A stretch of 64,000 nucleotides of DNA from contig NZ_FOCF01000001.1 in NCBI RefSeq assembly GCF_900110035.1, positions 1 through 64,000 of the forward strand, read 5' to 3'. Shown piece after piece: positions 18,337 to 28,057 of the stretch. A program made the translations under genes and the position numbers. The stretch comes from Sphingomonas gellani. GTDB lineage: Bacteria > Pseudomonadota > Alphaproteobacteria > Sphingomonadales > Sphingomonadaceae. The first letter of the stretch is position 1. Every line of letters starts with the position of its first letter. Under the pieces are notes generated by a model. It was given only the letters and a program-made list of their open reading frames with translations, had not been told where the DNA came from and did no database searches.

Positions 18337-19629
18337 TCAACTCGCGAGGCGTAGCGAGGTTCGGCTCGATGGCGATGGCTGATCCGACCAGATGCCGCGT
18401 GTGTCCAGCACCCGCTTGTCCGCACGTTCCTCCAGCGGCACGGACCGGAACACGTCATGGTCGACCAGCACGATCATCACCGGACACGTCTCGATCGCGG
18501 TGTCGATGTCGATCAGGGTCGCGCCCGACCGTGACAGCGGCTCGGGCAGACTGGCGATGTGCGGCTCGACTACGCGGATGCGTTCCCCGAACCGGGCGGC
18601 CAGCGCGTCCGTCACCCGCAAGGCGGGACTTTCACGGAAGTCGTCGATGTTCGCCTTGAACGCCAGACCCAGGCACGCCACCGGCCCGCTCGTCACCTCG
18701 ATCAGCTTGGCGGCTTCGGCGATGACATGGTCGGTCTTGCCGTCGTTGACCTCACGCGCAGTGCGGATCAGCGGGGTGCGGTCGGGCGCGGCGGATACCA
18801 GGAACCACGGATCGACCGCGATGCAATGTCCGCCGACGCCGGGGCCGGGGTTCAGGATGTTGACGCGCGGATGGCGATTGGCCAGCCGAATCACGTCCCA
18901 CACGTCGACGCCGACCGTGTCCGCGACCAGGCTGAGTTCGTTGGCGAAGGCGATGTTGACGTCGCGGAATGCATTCTCCGTCAGCTTCGTCATCTCGGCC
19001 GTGCGCGCCGTGGTGGTGACACAGGCACCGCGGACGAACCGGCGGTAGAAAGCGAGTGCCTTGCGCGCACAACGCGGCGTGATGCCGCCGATCACCCGGT
19101 CGTTGTCGATCAGTTCGACCAGGATGCGGCCGGGCAGGACACGCTCCGGACAATAGGCGATGGCGATATCCGCCTGGTCGCCGGTGCGGCCGGGTACCTT
19201 CAGGTCGGGGCGCAGTTGGGCGAGCAGGTCGCGCACCTTCTCCGTCGTGCCGACAGGCGATGTCGATTCGAGGATTACGGTATCGCCCGGCTTCAACGCG
19301 GCCGCGACGGTGGTCGCCGCCTGCAACACATAGCCGATGTCCGGCGCGTGATCGGCATCGAACGGGGTCGGCACGGCGATGACGAAGATGTCGGCCTGTT
19401 CGATGATGGTCGAGGCACGCAGGGCGCCGCGCGTGACCACGCCGGACACCAGCCCGTCTAGATCGACCTCTTCGATATGGACCCGGCCGGAATTGACCGT
19501 CTCCACGACGTCGGCGGAGACGTCGACGCCCAGCACCCGTGCACCCGTGCGCGCGATCACCGCGGCGGTGGGCAGGCCGATATAGCCCAGGCCCAATACG
19601 GCGACCTTCAGTTCAGCCTCGGCATGCAT
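18337..19629 (-). CDS. wecC: UDP-N-acetyl-D-mannosamine dehydrogenase
   Basis: Oxidises UDP-ManNAc to UDP-ManNAc uronate with NAD. The 430-residue UDP-sugar dehydrogenase has the Rossmann motif VAVLGLGYIGLPTA, VPTPF, ESTSPVGTTE, YCPERVLPG, TENAFRDVNIAFANEL and the catalytic-Cys segment GPGVGGHCIAVDPWF. The start overlaps the end of wecB by 17 bases, so the two enzymes form a coupled route from UDP-GlcNAc to UDP-ManNAcA for a surface polysaccharide. No glycosyltransferases of that pathway lie adjacent. Confidence 0.9.
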   Translation of the reverse strand: MHAEAELKVAVLGLGYIGLPTAAVIARTGARVLGVDVSADVVETVNSGRVHIEEVDLDGLVSGVVTRGALRASTIIEQADIFVIAVPTPFDADHAPDIGYVLQAATTVAAALKPGDTVILESTSPVGTTEKVRDLLAQLRPDLKVPGRTGDQADIAIAYCPERVLPGRILVELIDNDRVIGGITPRCARKALAFYRRFVRGACVTTTARTAEMTKLTENAFRDVNIAFANELSLVADTVGVDVWDVIRLANRHPRVNILNPGPGVGGHCIAVDPWFLVSAAPDRTPLIRTAREVNDGKTDHVIAEAAKLIEVTSGPVACLGLAFKANIDDFRESPALRVTDALAARFGERIRVVEPHIASLPEPLSRSGATLIDIDTAIETCPVMIVLVDHDVFRSVPLEERADKRVLDTRGIWSDQPSPSSRTSLRLAS

Positions 19630-20743
19630 CCGCGATGATCTCCGCAATCCTGTTGCTGGCATGACCGTCGCCGAACGGATTGTGGGCGCGGGCCATGGCG
19701 GCGTAGGCGGCATGATCGTCGATCAGCGTGAAGATTTCGGAAACGATGCGGTCCTCGTCCGTGCCGACCAGCCGAGCGGTTCCGGCGGCCACGCCCTCCG
19801 GCCGCTCGGTCGTCTCCCGCATCACCAGCACCGGCTTGCCGAGCGCCGGAGCCTCCTCCTGCACACCGCCCGAATCGGTCAGCACCAGATGCGCCAGGTC
19901 GAGCGCTGCGACGAAGTGCGGGTAATCGAGCGGATCGATACGGAGGATGCGGGGATTGTCGCCCAGCACGGCGTCCATCACGCCGCCCACATTGGGGTTT
20001 GGGTGCATCGGGAAAAGCACGGCGACGTCTTCCCGCGCCGCGATCCGGGCCAGTGCGCGGGCGATGGCCGTCATGCCGTCGCCAAAATTCTCGCGTCGGT
20101 GCGTGGTCACCAGGACCAGTCGCTTGTCCCGGACCCGATCGGCGATCGGCAGCAGGCCGCTGGCGAGCGCGGGTTCCCGTGCGATGCGGTCGCGTGTCCA
20201 GTGCAGCGCGTCGATCACGGTGTTGCCGGTGACATGGATCCTGGCCGGGTCGATCGCCTCGCGCCGCAGCGCCTCTGCCGCGGTGTCCGTCGGGGCGAAG
20301 TGCAGCGCGGCGATGGGTGCGATCATGCGCCGGTTCACCTCCTCCGGCCATGGGTGGTAGATGTCGCCGGATCGCAGCCCGGCCTCGACATGGGCGACCG
20401 GCACCTTGCGATAATAGGCCGCCATGGCGCCCGCCATCGCGGTCGCCGTGTCGCCCTGAACCACCACCATATCGGGCCGCTCCGCGTCCAGCACCGCGCC
20501 CAATCCGGTCAGCAGCCGCGCGGTCAGCCGGTCCAGCGTCTGGCCCGGTTCCATCAGGTCGAGGTCGATGTCGGGGACCAGACCCGCGATCTCCAGCACC
20601 TGATCCAGCAACCCGCGATGCTGCGCCGTGACGCAGGTCCGCACCGACACGTCGCCCCGGTCGGTAAGGGTGCGCACGACGGGAAACAGCTTGATCGCCT
20701 CCGGCCGGGTGCCGAACACGACGAGGATGCGGGGCTTTGTCAT
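19613..20743 (-). CDS. wecB: UDP-N-acetylglucosamine 2-epimerase (non-hydrolysing)
   Basis: Interconverts UDP-GlcNAc and UDP-ManNAc. The 376-residue protein begins MTKPRILVVFGTRPEAIKL and shows VVVQGDTATAMAGAMAAYY, VAHVEAGLRSGD, PEEVNRRMIAPIA, TTHRRENFG and LTDSGGVQEEAPALGKPVLV, all standard for the family. ATG 20743 gives the canonical N-terminus. It is divergent from galU across 112 bases. Confidence 0.95.
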   Translation of the reverse strand: MTKPRILVVFGTRPEAIKLFPVVRTLTDRGDVSVRTCVTAQHRGLLDQVLEIAGLVPDIDLDLMEPGQTLDRLTARLLTGLGAVLDAERPDMVVVQGDTATAMAGAMAAYYRKVPVAHVEAGLRSGDIYHPWPEEVNRRMIAPIAALHFAPTDTAAEALRREAIDPARIHVTGNTVIDALHWTRDRIAREPALASGLLPIADRVRDKRLVLVTTHRRENFGDGMTAIARALARIAAREDVAVLFPMHPNPNVGGVMDAVLGDNPRILRIDPLDYPHFVAALDLAHLVLTDSGGVQEEAPALGKPVLVMRETTERPEGVAAGTARLVGTDEDRIVSEIFTLIDDHAAYAAMARAHNPFGDGHASNRIAEIIADACRG

Positions 20744-20855
20744 GTCCGCGTCCTGCCAGCGTGCCATTTAAGGGCGTGCTAAGATCGGGGCGTCGTTGCG
20801 GGGCATGTGCCGGGTTGCTATGCGGCGGCGCACCACGCTGGGAGCGCGAAGAACG

Positions 20856-21719
20856 ATGTCGATCAAGCCCGTCCGCAAGGCCGTTTTCCCCGTCGCGGGT
20901 CTCGGCACACGTTTCCTGCCCGCGACCAAGGCGATGCCGAAGGAGATGCTGACCGTCGTCGACAAGCCGCTGATCCAGTATGCGGTCGAAGAGGCGCTGG
21001 AGGCGGGGATCGAGCAGATCATCTTCGTCACCGGACGCGGCAAGGGCGCGCTGGAGGATCATTTCGACATCTCCTACGAGCTGGAAGCGACGATGAAGGC
21101 GCGGGGCAAGAGCCTGTCGCTGATCGACAATATCCGGCAAAAGCCGGGCAGCCCCGTCTATGTTCGCCAGCAGGAGCCGCTGGGCCTCGGCCATGCGGTC
21201 TGGTGCGCGCGCGAGATCGTCGGCGACGAGCCGTTCGCGGTCCTGCTGCCGGACGAACTGATGGTCGGCGGCTTCATGCGTCAGATGGTGGAGGCGTATA
21301 ACCGCGTCGGTGGCAACGTCATCGGCGCGCTGGAAGTGCCGGCCAGCGAGACGGACAAGTACGGCATCATCTCGCCCGGTGCGGTGGATGGCCGCCTGAC
21401 CGAGGTGAAGGCCCTGGTCGAGAAGCCGAAGGGCAAGGCACCGTCCAACCTGATGATCCCCGGCCGCTACATCCTCCAGCCGGAGGTGATGGGTATTCTG
21501 GAGCGTGGCGAAAAGGGTGCCGGTGGGGAAATCCAGCTGACCGACGCGATGGCTCAAATGATCGGGACGCAGCCGTTCCATGGCTTCACCTTCGATGGCG
21601 AGCGCTACGACTGTGGCGACAAGGCCGGCTTTATCCAGGCGAACCTGGCGCTGGCGCTGGCGCGGGACGACATCGGTCCGGCAGTGCGGACATTCGCGGA
21701 GGCGCAGCTCGGCCGCTGA
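20856..21719 (+). CDS. galU: UTP--glucose-1-phosphate uridylyltransferase
   Basis: Makes UDP-glucose from UTP and glucose 1-phosphate for polysaccharide synthesis. The 287-residue protein has the nucleotidyltransferase motif FPVAGLGTRFLPATKAMPKE, DKPLIQYAVEEAL, FAVLLPDELM, VEKPKGKAPSNL and GEIQLTDAM. ATG 20856 gives the usual start MSIKPVRKAV. It sits divergent to wecB-wecC, and all three act on nucleotide sugars. Confidence 0.95.
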   Translation: MSIKPVRKAVFPVAGLGTRFLPATKAMPKEMLTVVDKPLIQYAVEEALEAGIEQIIFVTGRGKGALEDHFDISYELEATMKARGKSLSLIDNIRQKPGSPVYVRQQEPLGLGHAVWCAREIVGDEPFAVLLPDELMVGGFMRQMVEAYNRVGGNVIGALEVPASETDKYGIISPGAVDGRLTEVKALVEKPKGKAPSNLMIPGRYILQPEVMGILERGEKGAGGEIQLTDAMAQMIGTQPFHGFTFDGERYDCGDKAGFIQANLALALARDDIGPAVRTFAEAQLGR

Positions 21720-21791
21720 TCCGGTCGACACGGACAGTTTGGTCGGGCCTGATCCGCAACGATCGGGCCCGATCGTCCTGGAGCTTCTACC

Positions 21792-22574
21792 TCAATCGAC
21801 CTCTGCGACGTTCGCCATGTGGGTAACGCCACATGCAGGGCAGCCGGGGTCCTTGGGCACCCGGATCGTACGAAAACGCCAGTCGAGCGTATCCAGCACC
21901 ATCAGCAGTCCGGCCGGATCGATGCCGAACGGCACGATGGCCCGCAGCACCTCCAGCGCGGCCATGCTGCCCACCATGCCGGTCATCGGACCCAGCACGC
22001 CGTCCGCCGCGCAGGTGCCGTCGACCTCTTGCGGGGAGCCGACCAGACAGCGGTAGCATGGGAGGGACGCCTGCCATCCGCGATAGACCGCCAGCTGTCC
22101 TTCGAACTGCCCGATCGCGGCGGATACCAGCGGCCGCCGCAGCGTGAGCGCGGTGTCCGCCACGCGCAACCGCGTCGCGAAATTGTCGCATCCGTCCAGG
22201 ATCACGTCCGCGTCCTGCAAAAGGGCAGTGACGTTGTGCGCGTCGATGCGCACGACGTGCGCGTGGACGTCGCAATGCGGGTTGATCGCCCGTGCCCTGC
22301 GCGCCGCGGCCTGCGCCTTTGGCTCGCCGGAGTCGTGGGTGGCGAAGATCGTCTGGCGTTGCAGGTTGGACAGGTCGACACGGTCGTCGTCGATCACGTC
22401 GAGGCGACCGATGCCCGCCGCCGCCAGATACTGGATCGCGGGCGAGCCGATGCCGCCGGCACCGATCACAGCGACGCGCGCGGCCTTCATGCGAACCTGA
22501 CCCGCTCCACCGATTTCCTTCAGGACGACATGGCGGGCATAGCGGTCCAGCTCCTCGTCGGACAGCATTACCAT
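21792..22574 (-). CDS. MoeB/ThiF-family adenylyltransferase (E1-like)
   Basis: A 260-residue enzyme that adenylates the C-terminus of a small ubiquitin-like sulfur carrier (MoaD or ThiS type). It shows the nucleotide-binding GAGGIGSPAIQYLAAAGIG, NLQRQ, DGCDNFATR and paired zinc cysteines (PCYRC and PGCPACG). No rhodanese domain is attached. Whether it serves molybdopterin or thiamine synthesis cannot be told, since no moa or thi genes are nearby. It converges with galU. Confidence 0.85.
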   Translation of the reverse strand: MVMLSDEELDRYARHVVLKEIGGAGQVRMKAARVAVIGAGGIGSPAIQYLAAAGIGRLDVIDDDRVDLSNLQRQTIFATHDSGEPKAQAAARRARAINPHCDVHAHVVRIDAHNVTALLQDADVILDGCDNFATRLRVADTALTLRRPLVSAAIGQFEGQLAVYRGWQASLPCYRCLVGSPQEVDGTCAADGVLGPMTGMVGSMAALEVLRAIVPFGIDPAGLLMVLDTLDWRFRTIRVPKDPGCPACGVTHMANVAEVD

Positions 22575-22584
22575 GGCTTGGCGG

Positions 22585-22980
22585 TCATGATGGCCAGTGG
22601 AATGTTATGCTGGCGCGGTACCAGGTGTCGCGCTCCACGTCCGGAATCAGGTTTTCGCGGACGGCGCGGGAGATCAGGCCGGAGGTGTACTGCTCCACTG
22701 TCGCGCAGCCGATCGCGCGCGGGACGATCGCGCGGGGACGTCCATCGGATGCGATCAACAGCGCGACATCGACTTGCAAGGCCTGGCCGGTCGCCGTGGT
22801 CACGGCGGCGACGCATCGACCCGCACGCACCTCCTCCATCACGAACCGCGCCATTTCCCCGTCATACCGGGGTGGGACGCGCCAAGGCAGCGGCGGCAAT
22901 TGTGCCCATTCCGCCGGCTGCACCGGCGGTGCGACCGACGCGGGCGCCTGGATCATCAGGGCCAGCGCCGCCAGCATCAT
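22585..22980 (-). CDS. Hypothetical exported protein
   Basis: 131 residues with a signal-peptide-like start ([19 protein letters not shown]) and a C-terminal half reminiscent of small periplasmic TonB-C-like domains ([36 protein letters not shown]). No firm family assignment. Its ATG overlaps the dut stop codon, so it is probably translated with dut. Confidence 0.6.
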   Translation of the reverse strand: MMLAALALMIQAPASVAPPVQPAEWAQLPPLPWRVPPRYDGEMARFVMEEVRAGRCVAAVTTATGQALQVDVALLIASDGRPRAIVPRAIGCATVEQYTSGLISRAVRENLIPDVERDTWYRASITFHWPS

Positions 22981-23420
22981 CGGCCCGTCGATCCGAACCC
23001 GCCCGCGCCACGATCCGTGGCATCCAGCTGATCCACTTCCTCGAACCTGGCCGGCTGAACGGCGGCAGGTACCAGCTGCGCGATCCGCTCACCCCTGACG
23101 ACGGCGAACGGCTCCTGACCCAGATTGATCAGGATGACCTTGATCTCACCGCGATAATCGCTGTCGATCGTACCGGGCGTGTTGAGGCAGGTGATGCCGT
23201 ACTTCAGTGCCAGGCCGGAACGCGGCCGTACCTGAACCTCGAAGCCGGCCGGGATGGCGATGGCAAAGCCGGTGGCAACGGCATGACGTTCGCCGGGGTT
23301 CAGGGTCACTGCCTCCGCCGCGACGATGTCCAGCCCCGCCGCGCCGGTGCTCGCATAGGCTGGCAGGGGCAGGCCGTCGCCATGCGGCAGGCGCTGCAGC
23401 GCGATGCGAACTGGGGTCAT
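22977..23420 (-). CDS. dut: Deoxyuridine 5'-triphosphate nucleotidohydrolase
   Basis: Hydrolyses dUTP to dUMP, keeping uracil out of DNA. The 147-residue trimeric-type dUTPase has its motifs in order: [41 protein letters not shown] and the Gly-rich C-terminal [13 protein letters not shown] 23420 overlaps the coaBC stop (ATGA), giving a coaBC-dut-hypothetical operon. Confidence 0.97.
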   Translation of the reverse strand: MTPVRIALQRLPHGDGLPLPAYASTGAAGLDIVAAEAVTLNPGERHAVATGFAIAIPAGFEVQVRPRSGLALKYGITCLNTPGTIDSDYRGEIKVILINLGQEPFAVVRGERIAQLVPAAVQPARFEEVDQLDATDRGAGGFGSTGR

Positions 23421-24613
23421 GCCGCTGGATCCTGTGTCAGCGCATCGGCGATGCGTTCGGCCAGCCGGGCGGCCACGTCCTGCTTGGACATCAAGGGCCA
23501 ATCTTCGACCCCAGCAGCCGTGACCAGATGTACCGTGTTCGCCGTTCCGCCCATTACATTGCCCGATACGTCATTTGCCACGATCCAGTCGACTCCCTTG
23601 CGCAGCCGTTTGTCGGTCGCATTTTCCACGACCCGCTCGGTTTCGGCGGCAAAGCCGACCAGTAGGGCCGGGCGGCGCGGATCGCGCGCCAGATCGGCGA
23701 GAATGTCGGGATTGGGCAGCAAAGCCAGTTCCGGCGCGCCCATGCCCTTTTTGAGTTTTTGCGCGGCAACATCGACCCGCCAATCGGCGACCGCGGCGAC
23801 CAGCACCGCCGCATCGGCCGGCAAGGCCTCGTCCACGGCTGCCGCCATCTGTGCGGCGGTTTCCACATCGATGCGCTCGACGCCCGGTGGCGTGGCCAGC
23901 TGAACGGGGCCGGCAACCAGGGTGACCCGCGCCCCCAGCGTCGCCAACGCCCCGGCGATCGCAAAGCCCTGCTGGCCCGACGATCGATTGGCGATGTAGC
24001 GTACCGGATCGATCGGCTCATGCGTGGGGCCGGCGGTGACCAGCACGTGTCGCGCGGCCAGTTTCTGCGATACGGAACGCGCGCCCAGACGCCGGTCGAC
24101 TCGCTGGGCGATCGCCTCCGGTTCCGGCAGGCGGCCCGGCCCGTATTCGCCGCAGGCCATCGCCCCGTCGTCCGGTGTCATCACTTCCACACCGTCGGCT
24201 CTCAGTGTCGCGACGTTGCGAGCGGTGGCCGGGTGGTTCCACATCCGGACGTTCATCGCCGGCGCGACGAGGACCGGCGTGTCGGTGGCGAGCAGCAGCG
24301 TCGTCGCCAGATCGTCCGCAATGCCGGCGGCCATCCGCGCCATCAGGTCGGCAGTGCCGGGCGCGACCACGATCAGGTCCGCCTGTCGGCTGAGCTGGAT
24401 ATGGCCCATCTCCGCCTCGTCCTTCAGGTCCCACAGCGTTGTGAACACCTGGTCCTCCGACAGGGCGGCCAGTGTCATGGCGGTGACGAAGTGGCTGCCG
24501 CTCTCCGTCAGGACACACCGCACGGCATGCCCGCGCTTCCGGAGCAGGCGGATCAGTTCGCAGGCCTTGTAGGCCGCGATGCCGCCGCCGACGATCAGCA
24601 GGACCCGCTTCAT
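23417..24613 (-). CDS. coaBC: Bifunctional phosphopantothenoylcysteine decarboxylase / phosphopantothenate--cysteine ligase
   Basis: Carries out two consecutive steps of coenzyme A synthesis. The 398-residue fusion has an N-terminal flavodoxin-like CoaC domain ([45 protein letters not shown]) and a C-terminal CoaB domain ([46 protein letters not shown]). ATG 24613 is the true start; the frame stays open upstream only as a shadow of the next gene. Start and stop overlaps join it to both neighbours. Confidence 0.96.
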   Translation of the reverse strand: MKRVLLIVGGGIAAYKACELIRLLRKRGHAVRCVLTESGSHFVTAMTLAALSEDQVFTTLWDLKDEAEMGHIQLSRQADLIVVAPGTADLMARMAAGIADDLATTLLLATDTPVLVAPAMNVRMWNHPATARNVATLRADGVEVMTPDDGAMACGEYGPGRLPEPEAIAQRVDRRLGARSVSQKLAARHVLVTAGPTHEPIDPVRYIANRSSGQQGFAIAGALATLGARVTLVAGPVQLATPPGVERIDVETAAQMAAAVDEALPADAAVLVAAVADWRVDVAAQKLKKGMGAPELALLPNPDILADLARDPRRPALLVGFAAETERVVENATDKRLRKGVDWIVANDVSGNVMGGTANTVHLVTAAGVEDWPLMSKQDVAARLAERIADALTQDPAA

Positions 24614-25710
24614 CGCACCACCCGTCGCACAGTGATGCGCCGCTTGTCCAACGCGGCCGCGAACAGGTCGCGCAGCGCGTCCGGTGCCATGACCAGGCCG
24701 GGCAGGAGCACCGCCGCCACCAACAGGCCCCAGTAGAATGTGTCCGCCCTGCCGAACAGGGACAGCAGTACCGCATATGCAGCCAGTATCGCGGCGATCC
24801 GCGTCGCCAGCGGGTCGCGCCATCCGGCCCACCCGAGCATGGCCAGCACCACCAGCGGCGCGGCCAGTGCCGGCGGGAAGATGTCCAGCACCGTGGAACG
24901 CGCCATGGTACGCGCGAAGTGACCGAAACCGAGCATCCCCGTCCAACCGGGCGACTCGGCATCGAGTGGCCCCACGACCTGTGCGACGGCGTGAGCGTGC
25001 AGCGCCACCGCCAGGGCCAGGACACCCAGCGAGGCGAACCAGGTCGCCGCCTCCCGCCGCTCTCCCTCTAACAATGCCACTACCGCCATGATCGCGACGA
25101 ACAACGCTGCGGTTTCGCGGACCAGCATCGCGCACAGCCCCAGCGCCACCGCCTCGACCCAGCGGCCCGGCCGCCGCAGGGCCAGCGACAATGCGATGAA
25201 CAGCCCGGCCCAGATCTCGTGGAACGTCGCCAGCGAAGCCTGCGCGTACACGATCAGGCCACCCGCGATCAGCAGGGCCGCGGCGACACGGGCCGCCAGA
25301 CGCGGCAGCGCGGGCGACAGGCGGCCGAACCACGCGATCAGCGTGGCCGTGACCAGTACTCCCAGCAATCCTCCCACCAGCCAGCCGGGCAGGTGCGCCT
25401 CCACCACCGCCAGCGTCGGCAGGCGGAAGGTGACGAACGGCTTCAACGGGTAATCGCCGGCCCGCAGTGCCTCGGCGGCGACGGGATAGTAGGAACCGCC
25501 ATGGCGAACCCCGTCGACGATCGCGCCATAAAGCGCATTGTCACCCGCGCCGGCATCGGCGGCAGCCCGTGCGATCCCCTGTGGCGGCCCCGCCCAACTC
25601 GCCAGCAGCAGCAACACCGCAAGCGCCAGCGCCATCCGTGCCGCACGCACGGACATGCCGGCGAAGCGGGTAGGAGCGGCAAGCCAGAAAGGGTCGGCGG
25701 GACGGCGCAT
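24610..25710 (-). CDS. Polytopic membrane protein of unknown function
   Basis: A 366-residue integral membrane protein with roughly nine hydrophobic segments (for example LALAVLLLLASWAG, LLGVLVTATLIAWFG, ALLIAGGLIVYAQAS, AALFVAIMAVVALLEG, LAAPLVVLAMLGWAG). A soluble stretch follows the first segment, as in GT-C-type glycosyltransferases, but no diagnostic motif was recognised. Its stop overlaps the coaBC start. Confidence 0.7.
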   Translation of the reverse strand: MRRPADPFWLAAPTRFAGMSVRAARMALALAVLLLLASWAGPPQGIARAAADAGAGDNALYGAIVDGVRHGGSYYPVAAEALRAGDYPLKPFVTFRLPTLAVVEAHLPGWLVGGLLGVLVTATLIAWFGRLSPALPRLAARVAAALLIAGGLIVYAQASLATFHEIWAGLFIALSLALRRPGRWVEAVALGLCAMLVRETAALFVAIMAVVALLEGERREAATWFASLGVLALAVALHAHAVAQVVGPLDAESPGWTGMLGFGHFARTMARSTVLDIFPPALAAPLVVLAMLGWAGWRDPLATRIAAILAAYAVLLSLFGRADTFYWGLLVAAVLLPGLVMAPDALRDLFAAALDKRRITVRRVVR

Positions 25711-25723
25711 CCTTTGGCCGGCC

Positions 25724-27259
25724 CTAGTGCATCACGGCCCAGCTGCCCGCGATGCTCGCCAGCGCGGTCGCGGCGGCCACCGCGGCATAGCGCCAGCCGC
25801 CGCCGACCCGCACCAGCGTCACATCGCGCAGCGGCGGGGCGGGGGGCTCTCCGCCGGGTGCGGGAAAGCGCGCCTCGATCCGCCGCACTAGCTCGGGCAA
25901 CCGAGCCAGCGTCCGCACATCCGTCACCAGTCGGTCGGCGAGCGCCGCCTCCGGCCCCAGCTCCGACCGGATCCATTCGCGCACGAAAGGCGCCGCCGCG
26001 TCCCACAGATTGATGTCGGGGTCCAGACCGGTCGCCACACCCTCCACCATCACCATGGTCTTCTGCAGCAGCAGAAGGTGAGGCTGCGTCACCATGTCGA
26101 AATCGCGGGTGATCGCGAACAGGCCATCCAGCATCATGCCGATCGACATGTCCTTGACCGGCAGGCCGCGCATCGGCTCTCCCACCGCGCGCAGTGCCGT
26201 GGCGAATTCCGCGACATTGTGATGCGCGGGGACATAGCCCGCCTCGAAATGGATTTCCGCGACCCGGCGATAGTTGCCGGTGATCAGGCCGTACAGGATC
26301 TCCGCCAGCCACACCCGCGCACGCCGGTCGATGCGGCCCATGATGCCGAAATCGATCGCCGCGATCCGATTGCCGGGCAGGGCGAACAGGTTCCCCTGGT
26401 GCATGTCGGCGTGGAAGAAGCCCTCCGCGATCGCCTGCCGCAGGAACGCGTGCACCAACGTGCGCGCCAGCCGCGGCAGGTCGTAGCCGGCGGCGATCAG
26501 CGCCTCCCTGTTCGACAGCTTTATGCCATCGATCCATTCGATGGTCAGCACCTTGCCGCTGGTGCGGCTCCAGTCGATCGCCGGCACCACGAAATCGGGT
26601 TCGGCGGTCATCGCCTCCGCCAGTTCCGACGCCGACGCGGCCTCTCGCATGAAGTTCAACTCGCGCAGCGTCCAGCGGCGGAAGTTCTCGACCGTCAGCC
26701 GGGGACGCAGGCGGGCGGCCTCTCCGCCCATGCCCTCCAGCTGTGCGGCGGCCCATTGATAGGTGTCGATGGCGCGTTTGAAATCGTCCTCGACGCCGGG
26801 GCGCAGCACCTTGACCGCGACCTGCCTGCCGTCCGGCATCACCGCGCGGTGCACCTGCGCGATGGAGGCCGCCCCGACCGGCATCTCCTGGATGGACGCG
26901 AACAGCTGTTCCAGCGGGCGTCCCAGGCTCGCCTCCACCGCGGCGCGGATCGTTTCGAACGGCACGGCGGGCAGTTGATCCTGCAACCGCAACAGATCGC
27001 GCGCCGCCGCTTCGCCAACCAGGTCGGGCCGGGTGGCGAGCGTCTGCCCGAGCTTGATCGCGGCAGGACCGATCGCCTGCAGGGCGTCGGCGTAGCGCGG
27101 CACCTTTGGCACGCGCGCACCGATGCGTGCGATGCGCGCCAGGCGCTTCACCGGCGTCGGCGTATTGGGATCGCGCTCCAGCCCGGTCAGCGCGCCGTGC
27201 CGGGCAAGCGTCCGGCCCCAGCGGAGCAGGCGCCAGCTATGAACGATGGAGGACGTCAC
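25724..27259 (-). CDS. ubiB: Ubiquinone biosynthesis protein UbiB (ABC1/ADCK atypical kinase)
   Basis: An atypical kinase-like ATPase needed for ubiquinone synthesis at the membrane. The 511-residue protein has the family KxGQ motif (AAIKLGQTLATRPDL), VAVKVLRPGVE, FHADMHQGNLF, IDFGIMGRIDR, and a C-terminal hydrophobic anchor (AAVAAATALASIAGSWAV). It is seven bases after ubiE in the same operon. Confidence 0.95.
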   Translation of the reverse strand: MTSSIVHSWRLLRWGRTLARHGALTGLERDPNTPTPVKRLARIARIGARVPKVPRYADALQAIGPAAIKLGQTLATRPDLVGEAAARDLLRLQDQLPAVPFETIRAAVEASLGRPLEQLFASIQEMPVGAASIAQVHRAVMPDGRQVAVKVLRPGVEDDFKRAIDTYQWAAAQLEGMGGEAARLRPRLTVENFRRWTLRELNFMREAASASELAEAMTAEPDFVVPAIDWSRTSGKVLTIEWIDGIKLSNREALIAAGYDLPRLARTLVHAFLRQAIAEGFFHADMHQGNLFALPGNRIAAIDFGIMGRIDRRARVWLAEILYGLITGNYRRVAEIHFEAGYVPAHHNVAEFATALRAVGEPMRGLPVKDMSIGMMLDGLFAITRDFDMVTQPHLLLLQKTMVMVEGVATGLDPDINLWDAAAPFVREWIRSELGPEAALADRLVTDVRTLARLPELVRRIEARFPAPGGEPPAPPLRDVTLVRVGGGWRYAAVAAATALASIAGSWAVMH

Positions 27260-27266
27260 AGGCCGA

Positions 27267-27998
27267 TCAGATCTTCCAGCCCGAATGGATCGCGACCAGC
27301 CCGCCCAGGATCGGCTCCACGCGCGTGTTCACGAATCCTGCGTCGCGGATCATGCCCTCAAACGTCGGCATGTCGGGAAAGCGGCGGATCGATTCGATCA
27401 GGTAGCGATAGCTGTCGGCGTCGCCGGCCAGCAACTGCCCCACCTTGGGCACCAGCTTGTGCGAATAGGCGTCGTACACGTCCGAAAAGCCCGGCCATTG
27501 ATTGGTCGAGAATTCCAGGCAGAAGAACCGGCCGCCCCGGCGCAGGACCCGGTGCGCCTCACGCAGCGCCTTGGGGATGTCGGTCACGTTCCGGATGCCG
27601 AACGCGATCGTGTACGCATCGAAAAAGCGATCGGGATAGGTCAGCGTTTCCGCATTCGCCTCCGACCAGACAAGGCCGTCGATGCCACGTTTCTGCGCCC
27701 GCTCCATGCCGACGGCCAGCATCGCCGGGTTGATGTCGGCGACCGTGATCGACGCGCCCGAACGCGCCAGGCGGAACGCGATGTCGCCGGTGCCGCCGGC
27801 CATGTCCAGGACCTGCTCGCCGGCGCGAGGTTTGACCCGGCGCACGAAGCGGTCCTTCCACAAACGGTGCATGCCCCCCGACATGGCGTCGTTCATCAGG
27901 TCGTAGCGGGATGCGACGGAGGTGAAGACGCCACCCACACGGCGGGTCTTTTCCTCGGGGGCGACGTCTTGATAGCCGAAGTATACGGTGTCGGTCAT
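27267..27998 (-). CDS. ubiE: Demethylmenaquinone/2-polyprenyl-6-methoxy-benzoquinol methyltransferase
   Basis: SAM-dependent C-methylation in ubiquinone synthesis. The 243-residue protein has the UbiE signature (YDLMNDAMSGGMHRLWKDRF, LDMAGGTGDIAFRLA, IAFGIRNVTDIPKALREAHR, CLEFSTNQWPGFSDVYDAYS). ATG 27998 gives the normal N-terminus MTDTVYFGYQDV. It is divergent from mutM, the classic alphaproteobacterial arrangement. Confidence 0.96.
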   Translation of the reverse strand: MTDTVYFGYQDVAPEEKTRRVGGVFTSVASRYDLMNDAMSGGMHRLWKDRFVRRVKPRAGEQVLDMAGGTGDIAFRLARSGASITVADINPAMLAVGMERAQKRGIDGLVWSEANAETLTYPDRFFDAYTIAFGIRNVTDIPKALREAHRVLRRGGRFFCLEFSTNQWPGFSDVYDAYSHKLVPKVGQLLAGDADSYRYLIESIRRFPDMPTFEGMIRDAGFVNTRVEPILGGLVAIHSGWKI

Positions 27999-28057
27999 GG
28001 CGACCGCCCTAGCCGCCGCTTGTGGCAGGGGCAAACGCAACCTAGCTCTTGATGCTC

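Noticed and set aside
19608..21731. 707-codon open frame spanning wecB and galU on the minus strand
   Set aside because: Composition is low-complexity and it lies over two recognised enzymes in other frames.
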